From the NCBI GenBank assembly GCA_023055355.1, contig JALJCS010000035.1:5339501-5403500 (forward strand): a DNA stretch of 64,000 nt, given 5' to 3'. A program made the translations under genes and the position numbers. Position 1 is the first letter of the stretch; each line of letters opens with the position of its first letter. The notes below the pieces were generated by a model. It searched no databases. It was not told the DNA's origin and was given only the letters and a program-made list of their open reading frames with translations. Shown piece after piece: positions 46,119 to 57,897 of the stretch. Source of the DNA: Agelaius tricolor (lineage: Eukaryota > Chordata > Aves > Passeriformes > Icteridae).

Positions 46119-49100
46119 GTACCTCACTCGCGGCGTGCCTGGGGGCCGGGATGAAAGAGCAGCAGAGCTGATCGTGTCCTGGCTGAACAGGTCACCTGTG
46201 CAGCCAGAGAGCACTGAATCCCTCCTCAGGCCTCACCTACGTTGTGTACAGGTTATGCAAGGAAGTAGGGCTATCTTGTGTCCACTGCTTCTATTTATAC
46301 AACTTAACTTGTGTGGGAATGGAATCTTGTGTTTCTCAGAGTTCGTTCTCCTTCTGTTTTTGTGAATGACTTACACTCTCTGACTGAATTTCACCATCAT
46401 CCCTCCTGCTTATCTTTGTGTTTGTGCACATTTTTATTCTTTTAGAGCCCTTCACAAATAACATCCCAGTCAAATCTGAATGTGGTTCTGTGGGAAGACA
46501 GAATGTCATCCCTTAGCATTGGTTGGCTGACAGGGTTGTGAATTCCTGAACTGGACACTTGAACCAGTGTTGAAGGGTGAAATTGAAAATAGTTTCTCCC
46601 CTTTCCTCCAGCTCCAGATCGAGCAGCTCTCCTCCAGAAACCCCGCGGCCAAGTACCACGGCATCCTGCAAGCTGTGCAGCGCATCTTCCGGGAGGAGGG
46701 CCTGACAGCCTTCTGGAAGGGCCATGTTCCCGCTCAGTTCCTTTCTGTTGGCTTCGGAGCTGTTCAGGTAAGGGCACCAGGCATCACCTGGGCACACTGT
46801 GTATACACAGGACACTGCTCTGCTCCCTCAGACTGTCTGTGTTCAGGAGTGGGAAGGTTTACAGCTGTACAAAGCTGCTGAATAATTCCTAAGTTAATAT
46901 TTCTGAGCTGGTTGGATAGACTGGAGCATAGTGAGAGCAAACTGAGCTCTGTCTGTATCTGGTGTCATAGATAAGCCCTCTCTACTCCTGACATTTGGCT
47001 TAGCTGCTCATGCCCCAAGCCTGGGCAGTTTTTTGCTTCATGCTGTCACCCTAAGGGCTTCTTAGGAAAAAATCAGTGAAGCTGATGACGGTGTTTTACA
47101 CAGCACTGTTATGGTTTATTTGTAAGCATTAATGACAGCTTTAGGAGCAGTGGCTGAAAGGGTAAAGGAAAGCATGTCTGTGACTTAGCAAACACTCTTC
47201 TGGAGCCACAGAACATTTAAATGAGTTTTTCACGATTCTAAATGCAAGAATTAGCAGAAGTGTTGGACACCAGAGTATCCCAAGCATTCCCAGGGCTGCT
47301 TAGTGATTTTTACGTGGCAAGTTGGGGAGGACTTTTGAAGGACGTAGAAGGTGGTAACAAGCGGGGAGGGGTGGAGCTGTTGGTGAAATGAGAGAGGAGT
47401 GGGAAACCTGTGTGAGTCATAAGGATCGGCTTCCTGACCCGCGCGCTTTTGTTTCTGTAAGTTCATGACCTTCGAGAGCCTGACGGAGCTGATGCACAAC
47501 GTCACCTCCTTCAAAGCCCGCGACTCCTTGGTGCACCTGGTGTGCGGGGGCCTGGCTGCCTGCACCGCCTCGGTCGCAGTCCAGCCTGTGGACACGCTGC
47601 GCACCCGCTTTGCTGCCCAGGGTGAGCCAAAGGTGAGGCTTAGCGTTCCATGTTGTCATCCATAGCAGTGGCAATGTTCCACAGGTCTGAAGGTGCAGGA
47701 GGTTTGAAAGCACATACAGCATTGTGGGTTAAAATGAAGGAGCAGGTGCTGTTATGGCCAGTGTTTACTCTGTTGCCAAGTTATCCTTCGTGCTGTTGAC
47801 ACAGCTTTCCTAATTGTGTTTTGGTGCTTCTGATGCAAAAAGGAGAAACTGCCCTTAACAGGATAACTCAGTTTTTTGCTTTGGCTTTTGGCTTTTTATA
47901 GAACCTGCTCCCCAGACTGTTGAACATTGCATTTTTGAAACTTTGCACATGCAGAGAGTCATGTTTAGATAATGATGGGGATGATACTTGAAATTAGTCA
48001 CCTTTCACCTGTGCTTTGTGTTCTTTTTACACAAGAACTGGTCTCTGCACTAACTAGCTCTGTAATAATGGGATAGATTTGTATCAGAGCCATTTCTGTA
48101 TTTAGCCTGCAGTAGAATTACAGTATGTATTATATTAATTGTGTTGCAGGAGTTAAAAACTGTTAAAAGAAAAATAATCATGTCTGTGATGCAGGTGGTC
48201 TCAGGACTCAGCTCCATACCTTGTTTCTTTTAAGTCACAGGGGGCTAGCAGAGAATGCTGTGAGGGTGTGAAAAATCACCTTGCTCATCACTTTGTGCTG
48301 AAGACAGACAGTTGTATTTTGGGCAGTGGGGAATTCCTATACCCATTACTGGGAAATGACCTGACCTTTGGTTGGCTGTTTTTAAGTTCACTGGAAAGTC
48401 ACTCAGCCTCTTCCTTGTTGTACAGATTTACCTCAACCTTCGCCATGCAGTGGTGACCATGTACCAGACAGAAGGGCCTCGGACTTTCTACAGAGGTTTG
48501 ACCCCCACACTCATTGCTATCTTCCCATACGCTGGTCTCCAGTTCTTCTTCTACAACATCCTGCAGCAGTTTTCCAAATGGGTGATTCCAGCTGAAGCAA
48601 AGAATGGAGGTAGGAACTTGGGACAGTGATGGTTGCAGTCAGGAGAGAAAGAAGATGAATGTAGTTTGGGTGACTGATGTAAGCTCTGTTAGTCCTTTCA
48701 AATTTTTTGATGTAACATCTGAAAAGTGTCTCTTATTTCCCACCTCTCATTTTTACCCCTGCAGGGAAATGCCAAAATAAGTACAGCAGAGTTTACAAAC
48801 AGCTCCTGTTGTGCAGTAACTGTGATGGAAGTGGGTAGATGGGAAAGTGAAGTGTCACAGGCCAGGGTGCTCTTTCTTTAACAGGGTCACATTACTGATA
48901 TTGTGGGAAGACAGTGCTGCCATAATCTTCTGTTTCATTAGTGCTGTGGGGACAGGACTCTTGGATTTCTGTAGTAAATATGCCTGCAGATTCCAGCTCA
49001 GCTGTTAGGGAAGAGGATTCATCTACTCCAATTTAAAGCTGCCAGGCTCTTGATTTGGTATTTTGATGTTGATTTCTAGCTCCATTGTAAGAGAACATCA

Positions 49101-51309
49101 TCCTGATGCAACCTGCCACCTTGGCAGTTCTAGATACCTGTGCCTCCTTGAGCAAGAGGGATGCAGCAGCAGCATGAGTTTGTTCCTCAATGGAATTTCT
49201 TCAGAACTAGACTTTTCAATGTCTGCATATTTAATTTTAGGTGGCAGAGGCTGATGGTGGTTTTGTGCTGGGACCTCATGTTTGTCAGGAAAAAGTTTAA
49301 TACAGAACTCATTTCCCACAAGCCTCTGAAATCATCAGGCAGTGTCAGCTTGAAACATTCCAGAATGCATCAGCCTGAGCAGTCATGGGTGCAAGATTTC
49401 CAGTGACCAGGCTTTTACTGGGAGGGCATGAAAACTTTCATCCACTGGCAGCAAGTTGTCAGGTGACTGAGGATTGGGGTTTATTGAGCAGAGCAAAACC
49501 CTAAGTCAGTGTAAAGGACCAAGAGGAGCTGGTCCTCTGATTCCAAAAGACATTGCAAGCCTAAAAAAATACAGCTTGAGATTCTTTGGCTGAAACTATT
49601 GCAGAAGAGGTGATGCAACTTCAAAGGACTTTTTTTGACCTTAGTTCTTGTGAAAAATGATTTTTAACTTACCTCTTATGATCTTTAATCAGAATTCCCT
49701 GATAATGCTCTTTTTTCCCTCCCTATTATCCTTTTCCCTTTCTGCTTCTCAGCCAGCGTTAGAAACCTTGTCTGTGGCAGCTGTGCTGGAGTGGTCAGCA
49801 AAAGCCTCACGTACCCTTTGGATTTGGTCAAAAAGCGACTGCAAGTGGGTGGCTTTGAGCATGCTCGGGCAGCCTTTGGGCAGGTGAGAAATGCTGGAAG
49901 TGGTGGATTTTCCTGAGTATGGGCTAGTCCAGTGCACTGGAATGCAGTGACAATCTACCAGTGGTACCTGTTGAGTTCATGTTTGGGTTGGGAGCTCCCA
50001 GTGAGCACTTAATGTGTCATTTAATAATGTGAAGTTATACATGAACATACTGGGTTTACTTTATGATAGGTCCCAGGAGGGACCTGTCCCACATACCTGT
50101 GCTCTGGCTTGTCATCCCTCCCCATCAATTGTGTCTTGGAGCTTGGGATGAGTCAGGCAGGCAAAGGGCTTTTGATTTACTTTACTTTTCTAGTTGCAGC
50201 TTGGTTTTTCTGATTCAGAACCAAATTACTAGCAGAGGATGACACTGGCTCTGTGCTGGAGTCACCTGGCTGTCAGGCTCCTCTTCTACAAATAATATTT
50301 TGACACAAAAAATAGGCACCAAGTGTTCAACATGTGTTTTGTGTATGAGGATAGCCTGAAATTCAAAACAAATTAAATACTCTGGTGTTCTTTAGCACCA
50401 TTGTTACCACCTTGAAATACACTTGAAGACAAATATAGATCTTTCAAGGAACTTTCTTTTTTTTTTTTTTTCCCATGAAATGTGGAAATTTTCTACTTTC
50501 CTTAAAATTCCTGGGATCTGAGAAGGAAATCAGTCTGTACCCTAAGAAACTCTTGAATAGGATTTTGATGTCTCAGCCCATTACATTGGGTGCTTTTCCT
50601 CTTGCAGTAAGATACAAAATTTGTTCTTAGCATTGATGTTAAAGATGTTAAAACTTCACAGTGTAACATGACAACATGCAGACAGCTAATTTGGAAACTT
50701 CTAAGTGTTGTAGCTGTGTTTGCTTTCTGACAGAAAACTCAACATTTTGTCCTTCTTAGACAGTGAAGGGGATAGAAAGCAGCAGCTATGCAATCTGAAA
50801 TAATGACTTCACAAACCTCTGCAATAAATTTAAAGTCAGGCTGTTGTTGCATGGAGAGGTTTTACAGCCATTCAGTGAATGATGTGCACAAACCATTACT
50901 GATGCTGTATGTCTACATTTCCTCTATCCTGCTCTCTCTACACTCTCTCTAAAAGTTTCAGTTAGTTATTATATTATCCAGAAAGGCATCTCCAGGCTGC
51001 ATGTCAAGATAATGTTTCTGTGTATAGTGGGATCTTTGGGGATCTTTGTGGTTTTTTCCAGTTGTGCTGAAGTTTTCTTGTTTAACCTTGTTGCCATTTC
51101 TCTCCCAGGTACGGACGTATGGGGGTTTCCTGGACTGTGTGAGGCAGGTCATGCGAGAGGAGGGCCCAGGTGGGTTCTTCAAGGGCCTCTCTCCCAGTTT
51201 GCTGAAGGCTGCCTTCTCCTCTGGCCTCATCTTCTTTTGGTACGAGCTGTTCTGCAGCCTCCTGTGCACCATGAAGAGCCCTGAGAGCACGAAGAGGAAG
51301 GAAGGCTGA
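45993..51309 (+). CDS. SLC25A19: SLC25A19, mitochondrial thiamine pyrophosphate carrier, 322 aa
   Basis: Join of 45993-46118, 46612-46767, 47462-47632, 48426-48609, 49753-49883 and 51109-51309. All introns are GT-AG (493, 694, 793, 1143 and 1225 bp) and hold no recognised repeats or genes apart from a T-run near 50458. The protein is an SLC25 carrier of the inner mitochondrial membrane that exchanges thiamine pyrophosphate with nucleotides. Three tandem repeats carry the carrier signature PxDxx[12 protein letters not shown] (about 33-42), [10 protein letters not shown] and [11 protein letters not shown]. Each has a downstream EGxxxFxxG-type motif: [19 protein letters not shown] and [10 protein letters not shown]. 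The human protein is 320 aa. The start MVGYDPEGR aligns with human MVGYDPK and has G at -3 and +4. No canonical AATAAA was noticed soon after the TGA; a CATAAA variant at 51824 is the nearest candidate. Confidence 0.97.
46612..46767 (+). CDS. SLC25A19: SLC25A19 coding exon 2
   Basis: The acceptor is tttcctccag and the donor is GTAAGG at 46768. The 52 codons contain [27 protein letters not shown] and GFGAVQ, which are near-identical to the human carrier. Confidence 0.97.
47462..47632 (+). CDS. SLC25A19: SLC25A19 coding exon 3 (second signature)
   Basis: The acceptor is gtttctgtaag and the donor is GTGAGG at 47633. The 57 codons include CGGLAAC and the second signature [17 protein letters not shown]. 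Confidence 0.97.
48426..48609 (+). CDS. SLC25A19: SLC25A19 coding exon 4
   Basis: The acceptor is cttgttgtacag and the donor is GTAGGA at 48610. There are 61 codons plus one base. The exon encodes [34 protein letters not shown] and KWVIPAE. Confidence 0.97.
49753..49883 (+). CDS. SLC25A19: SLC25A19 coding exon 5 (third signature)
   Basis: The acceptor is ctgcttctcag and the donor is GTGAGA at 49884. The exon encodes [17 protein letters not shown] followed by [20 protein letters not shown], the third carrier signature. Confidence 0.97.
51109..51309 (+). CDS. SLC25A19: SLC25A19 terminal coding exon
   Basis: The acceptor is tctctcccag and the TGA stop is at 51307-51309. The exon encodes [20 protein letters not shown] and the last helix ([13 protein letters not shown]). 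It ends in a short basic tail (TKRKEG) that differs from the human C terminus. Confidence 0.97.
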   Translation, partial: VRTYGGFLDCVRQVMREEGPGGFFKGLSPSLLKAAFSSGLIFFWYELFCSLLCTMKSPESTKRKEG

Positions 51310-54300
51310 AAGGGATGTGTGTGGCTGCCTGCTGTTCTCCTCAGGAGGGGAGACTGATGGCCTTGCTCTGTCACGAGCATGTTGGAAATGTCAGGGCTCC
51401 CAGAGCTCCCCCAGCCTGTGGGGAATCACCTCCTGAGACCAAGCAGAAGGAGAAGGCAACTGCAGTTCTGCTGGAGACACTGAACTACTTGGCTGGGAGC
51501 CATTCAACAGAGCACTTTCCTTCTGTCTCCTCTCATATCAGTGCACATTTAGTGGTGAGAGGGGGAACAAACAGACCACTGCCTAGCAATTCCTGTGCTC
51601 TGGAAAGGCACCCAGTAAAGTGGGTGAATCCCTGAGCTTGTCCTGGATCCCAGAGAGGGGATTCTGGCCCAGCCTAGTGCTGCTTAACCAACCAGACACC
51701 ATTTCCTAGCACTGCATCTGCACAGCTTTATTCCTTTGCTCAGTGCCTGCTGTTTCCACCAGACTCTTGTCTTGGTGTTGCACAGGTCGCTCTGTCCTGC
51801 TGGTGTAAAGTCCGGTAAAGCCACATAAATGCACAGACCCTCAGTTTTCCTTTGCTGCCAGCTGCTGCTTCTTGGTCACCACTTGCTAGCTGAGCATTCT
51901 CTGTCATCTTAAACACAGCATCTTCTCTGGTCATGCTGGATCAGACTTGTTTTTCCTTTAACTCCAGTGAACTTGATTGTATGCTGAATTCCCTTTTCCC
52001 TTCCTGGGTGTCTGGCCATACATCTCTTAGGGATTTGCAATGCCTCACTCACTTTTTACAAGCAAACTTGCATATTAAGAGCCCCATTCTGAGGGGATTC
52101 AACGCACAAACTGCATTTTTACTTCAGGGTGCTTTGCTTCAAAGCAGTGAGTAAACAAATGCTGTGTAAAGAAATAATTATTCTAAGCTGGAATAATGAA
52201 GGGAAAGTCCTGTGGAAACTAGTAATTTTTTATCATTATTTATTTAACAGCACCTCTGAATGTGTTTCTGTATTTCTGTAGTGGTCTCAAAATATTTCAG
52301 AACCTCAGTCCTGCACTGGTGCTAGCAGATGAAAATGTTTTGACAAGATTTGCTGAAGTGAAAGGAATGAACATCAAATGGGAATTGGTTGGCTGAGCGT
52401 GGTGTTTCACATGGATGATTGAATTAGAGATGGAAAAGTGTTTTTCTGGAGTTTCAAACATTTTATGAGTGGTTAAAAAAACCAACAAAACAACCTACCA
52501 ACAACTCTGATTTATGTAACAGTGGAAAAGAGGAAAATTACTTTCTTCCTCCTCTTTTATTCTGTGTTTTTTCAAGCCTAGCAGGGTGTGGCTGGATTGT
52601 GTGGAAGGCAGAGTTCCCAGCCCTGCCATACAAAAGCACGTTAGTCATCTGCAAAGGGTGGATAAGGCAGAGCACTGCAGTTATTTGGAGGATGGTTTGA
52701 TGGTTTTTTACACAAAGCTTTTCCCAGCTCTTTTGCAGTATTCAGGGTGTTAATCCCAAATGGTCTGGCCAGATTCCAGCGTGACCAATTCCATTCCTGA
52801 CCAATTCCATTCCGTTGACGAAACTTGTCCTGGCAATTTTGAGCACATCAGCCTTGCTCACTTATCCTGAGCTATTGTGAGAGGCTGTTTTTAAAAAACA
52901 GCTGTTTCACTGGTGGCTGAGGTATCTGGAGAAATTCCTTGCAAGCCCAGGCTGAATAACTTTATGTGTGCTATGGGTTTGAGATCTTGGAGTACAAAGT
53001 GGCCTGCAGGTGACAGAGCTGTGTAAAATTAAGTTCATTCACCAGTGTCAGTGTCAGGCAGGAGGCCGATATGTGAGTCTTAAAGAGGGGAGAGAGAGAT
53101 GCATATACTTTAAAAATGGCCATTTAGTTTAAGCAGAAAATGCAGGAAATGTGGAGTTTCTCCAAGTGCCTCAATCCTATTGTCATTTTCCTGTGTTATT
53201 TAGGCTCTTCTGAGATTCCTCAGAATATTCTTAATGATGTTTAGCCTTTGTTTATTGTTCACCTGTTGTTCTTGGAAAGACATGATAAGGAGTAATGAAC
53301 TCAGCCTCATGACATCCTTCTGAGGGAGAGAAATGTCTCTTTTCAAAACACACACTAACAGGTTGGCTTTGTTACTGTCTTTTGTTGCTGGTGAGAGGAA
53401 TGCCGTCATGGTTAGCAGGGACAGGCCAGAGCAGAAAATATTCAGTGCTGACCTAGGCTTCCTTAGGAAATGGGGACTCATCCATCCTGTCTAAACTTTG
53501 CAAGACTTGTTTTCCATTTTCTATCAAATAGCTGCTGCCAAACTACACAAAATAGGGGGAAACTGGTTGGGAACTCGGCAGCAGGAAAGAGCAGGAAGAT
53601 CTGTACTCTGTTAAGATGACATTCCTCGAGGGTGCTGTGGAGCTTGAGGTGATGCTGGTATGGGCAGTTTGGCTGCTCCACAGAGGGCAGCACTGGAGAG
53701 TATGGAGCAGCTTTTCCTCTCTGGGGTCGTTTTTTCCTCCACTCTGCATTAACTGAGGTTGCCTCCACCCAGCAGATGGCAAAGCTGGAGTTTAAGTTAT
53801 GCCTGTCTGGCCCAGGCTGTGGAATAGACACTCCCTGGTTGGAGGCTTTTAGGCTGCGAGTCACAAATGTTACAGGCCCATAAAGTCATCTGGGCTTCCA
53901 GTGAGAGATGTGACAACCTCAACAATATTAGAAGCTGCATCCAACAATCACTTCTTCACCTCTGATCAGCAGCATCTGTCCTCATAGATTTCTCAAGTGC
54001 ACTTTGCTGGGGAAAGCACTGTAAGAGGAGTGTTGATTTCTCTGTGGGATTGAGGCTGAATGAAGCACTAGGTGGACAGATCTTATTTCTCAAGCTGCTC
54101 TGGCAAAACACATGCTGTTAGGAGCTAAATCTCTAGAATTAGAGGAGCAGGAGATGGGAGAGATCTGTGGTCACTTTGTTCTTCTTGTACTGGGGCAGAT
54201 ATGCTCTTGGAAGCTGCTGCTCCCGTTCAGTGTGAAGTGACTCAACATGGCAAATGCCTCACTGTGAGACTTGGCTGATTTTGGCCCTTGGGATTTCTTT

Positions 54301-55430
54301 CCAAGCTAGTCCTATCACCAGGGATTTGCCTGCAGTTCACCTCACAAGCTGCTCAGCAGTTGCATTTGTTTTCTTCTAGTGCCTTTTACCATGAGAATGT
54401 CCAAAAGCTCCTTAGCAGGCAGAGCATTGGTGAGCAGTTGTGCCCCAGTCGTTTGCAGCTCCACCATGCACTGAGCCTGCCTTGGACACACAAGCTCTGT
54501 GAGGAACATGCTGATTCCTGCAGTGCTGGCTGGCTCACCAAGTTCCTAGGACAGTCCCACTCTCAGGATACTCATCCAGAGCTGCAAAGCATCATTTTTG
54601 TCAAGAAATTAATGTTTTACAGTCGGGACTGGAATAGATGGTATTTAATTTAGATTTAAGTTTCTCTTGTGATGTAGAAACTGTAACAGTGGCATTTTGC
54701 TGTGTTGCCAGAGTGGATCTTTTGCAGCTGCTCTTTCCTGAAAGCATTCGGCACAACATGCACAGTGTGTGCCTACCTTTAAGACAAGATACATTAAATA
54801 TTTTGTTATGCAGTAGCTGGATGCAGTTGATTTATTCCTTTCCTCTTTGTGCCTCTGCTGGACCCTGCAGGAACATCGTGGCCCTCCTGTTGCCTAAAAG
54901 GGAGAATAGTCAGGGCCCAGAGCATAGGGCAACAGGAGCCATTTGGATTTCCCATTGCTGGTTTGTAGGTGCTCCTCAGCCGTAGGCAGAACTGTACCCT
55001 TTCTGCTGGGTATCACTACTGAGAACTGCACCAAGAGGGATTAGCTAAGGGGGATTTTTGCAGCCCAGTCCCACTGCTGTGTCCTAGAGGGGCATTTGGA
55101 GCTGTGGTAACCAGTCCTGAGCATCACACCCCCGGTGGAATAGTTCAGGCTTTGTTTGTATCCAGCCAGGCCATGCAGTGCTACAGAAAATATTCCCAAA
55201 CTGTTCATTCTGTGCTCCCTCAGCCATTCCCTGGTTTAGCAGCCTTTCTGCTCTGTGGTGAAGACTTCACCCCCTGTGGGGTCTTCCCTTATGAAATGGT
55301 TGAGATTTGAGAGAAAAAACCGTGAAGTGTGTTATATCACACTGAGCTGTTGTTGCAGTGCATTGGTTTACTGCCACTCCTCTTTCCTGACTTTTTTCCT
55401 ACTCATTTTTTAATACCATTGGGCTGCAGC
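51310..55430. other. SLC25A19 3' UTR (end undetermined) and intergenic spacer to MIF4GD island
   Basis: About 4.1 kb has no recognised gene. The first part must be SLC25A19 3' UTR. I saw only a CATAAA variant (51824-51829) and an ATTAAA (54793-54798), so the mRNA end is unresolved. The stretch contains a perfect 16-bp tandem duplication (52782-52813) and a 9-bp-arm palindrome (52884-52902). Short open frames here look random. Confidence 0.65.
52782..52813. repeat. Perfect 16-bp tandem duplication
   Basis: 'tgaccaattccattcc' occurs twice back to back in the intergenic spacer after SLC25A19. Confidence 0.95.
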
Positions 55431-56860
55431 CTGCCTCTGGCCCGGAGGGAAGGGTGGAATTCACGCCGTTGTCATCCGTAGAGCGCCGGGACAGCCCCGC
55501 GGGGGACTGGGGCAGAGGGGTGAGTGCTGCCCGAGATCCCCCGGCAGGGCAATCGGAAAAGTAGCGGCCGTGCCCGGGAAGGTGTCGGGGGTGCAGCCGG
55601 CCGTGCCTGGGGGAGCCCGGGGGTTTCCCGAGGAGCAGCCGGCCGTACCCGGCGCTCAGCCCGCCGTGCTCCGACGCTCGCAGGCGGTGGCGCTGCCGCA
55701 GCTGCCGCCGCTCTCCCGCCCGGCCCGGCCCGGCCCTCCCCCGGCTCGGGCGAGGAAATGACCTAAGAGGAAACCTGGGCCGTGCCGGGAGGGCGCGGGA
55801 GGTGCCGGCAATGTCCCGGCGGCCGGAGGACACAGCGGGGGCGGCCGGCAGGTCGGTGGGGCTGCGCTTGGCTCCCCCTGCCCTGGCCGGGCAGCGCGGG
55901 GGCTGCTCTCCCCGGGATCCGCCTCTTCCTGCGTCCGTGGCCCTTGGGCTTGTTCCAGCCGCGGGGCTGGAGCGACGGGAGGCAGCGGTGGGGGTTCCTG
56001 GGGGTCCGCTGGTCCAGCTGTCCCGGGCAAGAGGCGTCTCGATGCTGGGGGTTCCACTTGCGGTTCGGCGGGGATGGGATGGGGGTTCCGGGGGCTGGTA
56101 GAGCCCCTGGGGCAGACGCTATGGGGTGACAGAGGAGACTCTCTGCTCTTCTCCCTCTCCTTGCAGTGGCCAGGACTTGTCCAGCCCATACTGCCAGGTG
56201 TGACCCTACAGGTTACAGGTGCCTGTGTGATCCACCTGAGCTGGTGGATCAGCGGCAGATTGAGGGTGCTGACCCCAACCGAGTCAGCCCCCGGGACGGC
56301 TCGTCTAGCCGGGGCCAGTGGCAGAGGAGCAGTCGGTACCCACAGGTGCCCCATGTCACCCACTGCCACCAGCCCTTCCGATAAGGTGGTGCTGGCAGAA
56401 GGGTCTCTAATGCAGACGAGACCTGGCGGGCTCGGCGTTCACACGCTGTGGTTTGCTCTGGCAGGGTTATTTGGCTCAGCAGCTCAAAGCAGCCGTAGCC
56501 ATCCCTGGGAGCCGAGGAACGCAAGCTCCGGGAGAGGGGCCGGGCGGCGGTGGCACAGACGCTGCCAGACGGGCTCGGGCGCTTCTCGCTGCGCTGCGTG
56601 CGGCGCTGCGCTCTCGCCAGGGTCCTGCTGCCTGGAGCTGCTGCCGGTGGGACACGGGCCTGTTGGCGATCTCGGGCTGCTCCACTGGCAGTGCAGCATG
56701 GCCTGAGTGCAGATACAGAGAGAGGAGAGGTCGGCTAGGAAGGTGTTTGCCAACCAGGCATGGCAAGGAGGGCACCCAGCTGCTTGTGAATCCACCAGGG
56801 AAAGAATCCCCAGTGCCAGTTGCAGGGTAGGTGAGAGCTTTGGCTGCGAAAGCAGCGTCG
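55430..56860 (+). promoter_or_regulatory. MIF4GD: CpG island, probable MIF4GD promoter and 5' non-coding exon(s)
   Basis: The sequence switches sharply to GC- and CpG-rich, densest at 55440-55960 and 56480-56660. It contains a canonical G-quadruplex motif (56070-56094) and a four-copy GC-rich imperfect repeat (55564-55670). Plausible splice signals are a donor CAG/GTCGGT at 55852 and acceptors before 56167 (ctccctctccttgcag) and 56465 (gtttgctctggcag). The MIF4GD coding exon has its own acceptor at 57759-57760, so at least one upstream non-coding exon must exist and this island is the natural place. Exact exons are not determinable. Confidence 0.65.
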
Positions 56861-57815
56861 GCGAGTGGTCACCCCCATGGGGCTGCTCTCTGCTCTGAGT
56901 TACTGTTGTGCTGTATGTGAGGGGACTGCCCACGGTACCTGTCCCATCCCCCTAAAGGCTCTTGTGCTTTGATCTGGGTAGGGACCTGTTTGCAGAGAGG
57001 GGTGAGTAATGGCCGAGGAATTTCGACGAGCTGGCAAAACTCATTTGGCTGATTGCCTTCTCCTGTTTGTACTGCCGGTCGGGACAGCTCTGCATTTCCA
57101 TCCATCAGATCCCGTGTGAATCAAAGCAAGCCCTTCCTCTCTGTGCTGTGCATACCTTCTTGCTGTCTTCACTGTATCATGAAGCAGAAGAAAATCAGTC
57201 TAGAGACTAGTTAGGAGCACTGCTGGTGCTGCAGAGAGTGCTTGACTGCAGAGGGATGAGAGATGGGAGCTCTTGGGGACTTAGCTGCTGAATTTGCTGT
57301 GTCGAGCTGGGAGCTGAGAAGCCTGGCTGTGGTGCAGGAGAGGTGCTCTAGCGAGTGTGTGTTGGATGCTTTTGTACTGGCTTTGATTCTTCACAGATTT
57401 TTGTATGAAAGCTGCTGAATTGGTGTTTAAAAGGCCCAAGGGAGCAGTGTGTGCCTTCCTGTGATACAACCACATATATTTTGGGTCTGCTTTGCCTGTA
57501 ACATGTTTCTCATATCAGAAAAATATAAAGGCTCTGAAGTTCTATTATCAGCTGGTAGGAGACAAGGCTTTAAAAGATGTGGGAATGAGGATTTGCACCG
57601 ATCTAGAGATAGAGTTGGTGCCCTAATAAAAGAGGAGTTTCTTTGGGGTGGGGAGCTGTCAGGAAACAGCCTGTGCTTCAACACTACCTGGGATGTGCCG
57701 AATGGGAAATGGGTGAAGGTTTGCCTCTGTCCAATTAAGCTCTGTGTGCTCCTTCCCTAGGGACTGTCACTAGCTCATCCACTGCCCTGATTCTTGCCCT
57801 TGGAGGAAACCAGTC

Positions 57816-57897
57816 ATGGGGGAAACGGGCAAAGAAGAGTACAAAATACAGTCCTTTGACTCCGAGACTCAGAAGCTGCTGAAAACAGCCCTCAAAG
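57816..57897 (+). CDS. MIF4GD: MIF4GD coding exon 1
   Basis: The exon begins at 57761 after the acceptor ccttccctag and has 55 nt of 5' UTR before the ATG. The donor is GTCAGC at 57898. There are 27 codons plus one base (MGETGKEEYK to LLKTALK). Confidence 0.95.

Noticed and set aside
45796..46365. 189-codon open frame overlapping the SLC25A19 start exon
   Set aside because: Wrong frame relative to the carrier, and it reads through the intron. Explained by GC-rich composition.
55656..56369. 237-codon open frame on the minus strand
   Set aside because: It lies in the CpG island where stop codons are rare. Low-complexity Pro/Ala/Arg composition and no family recognised.
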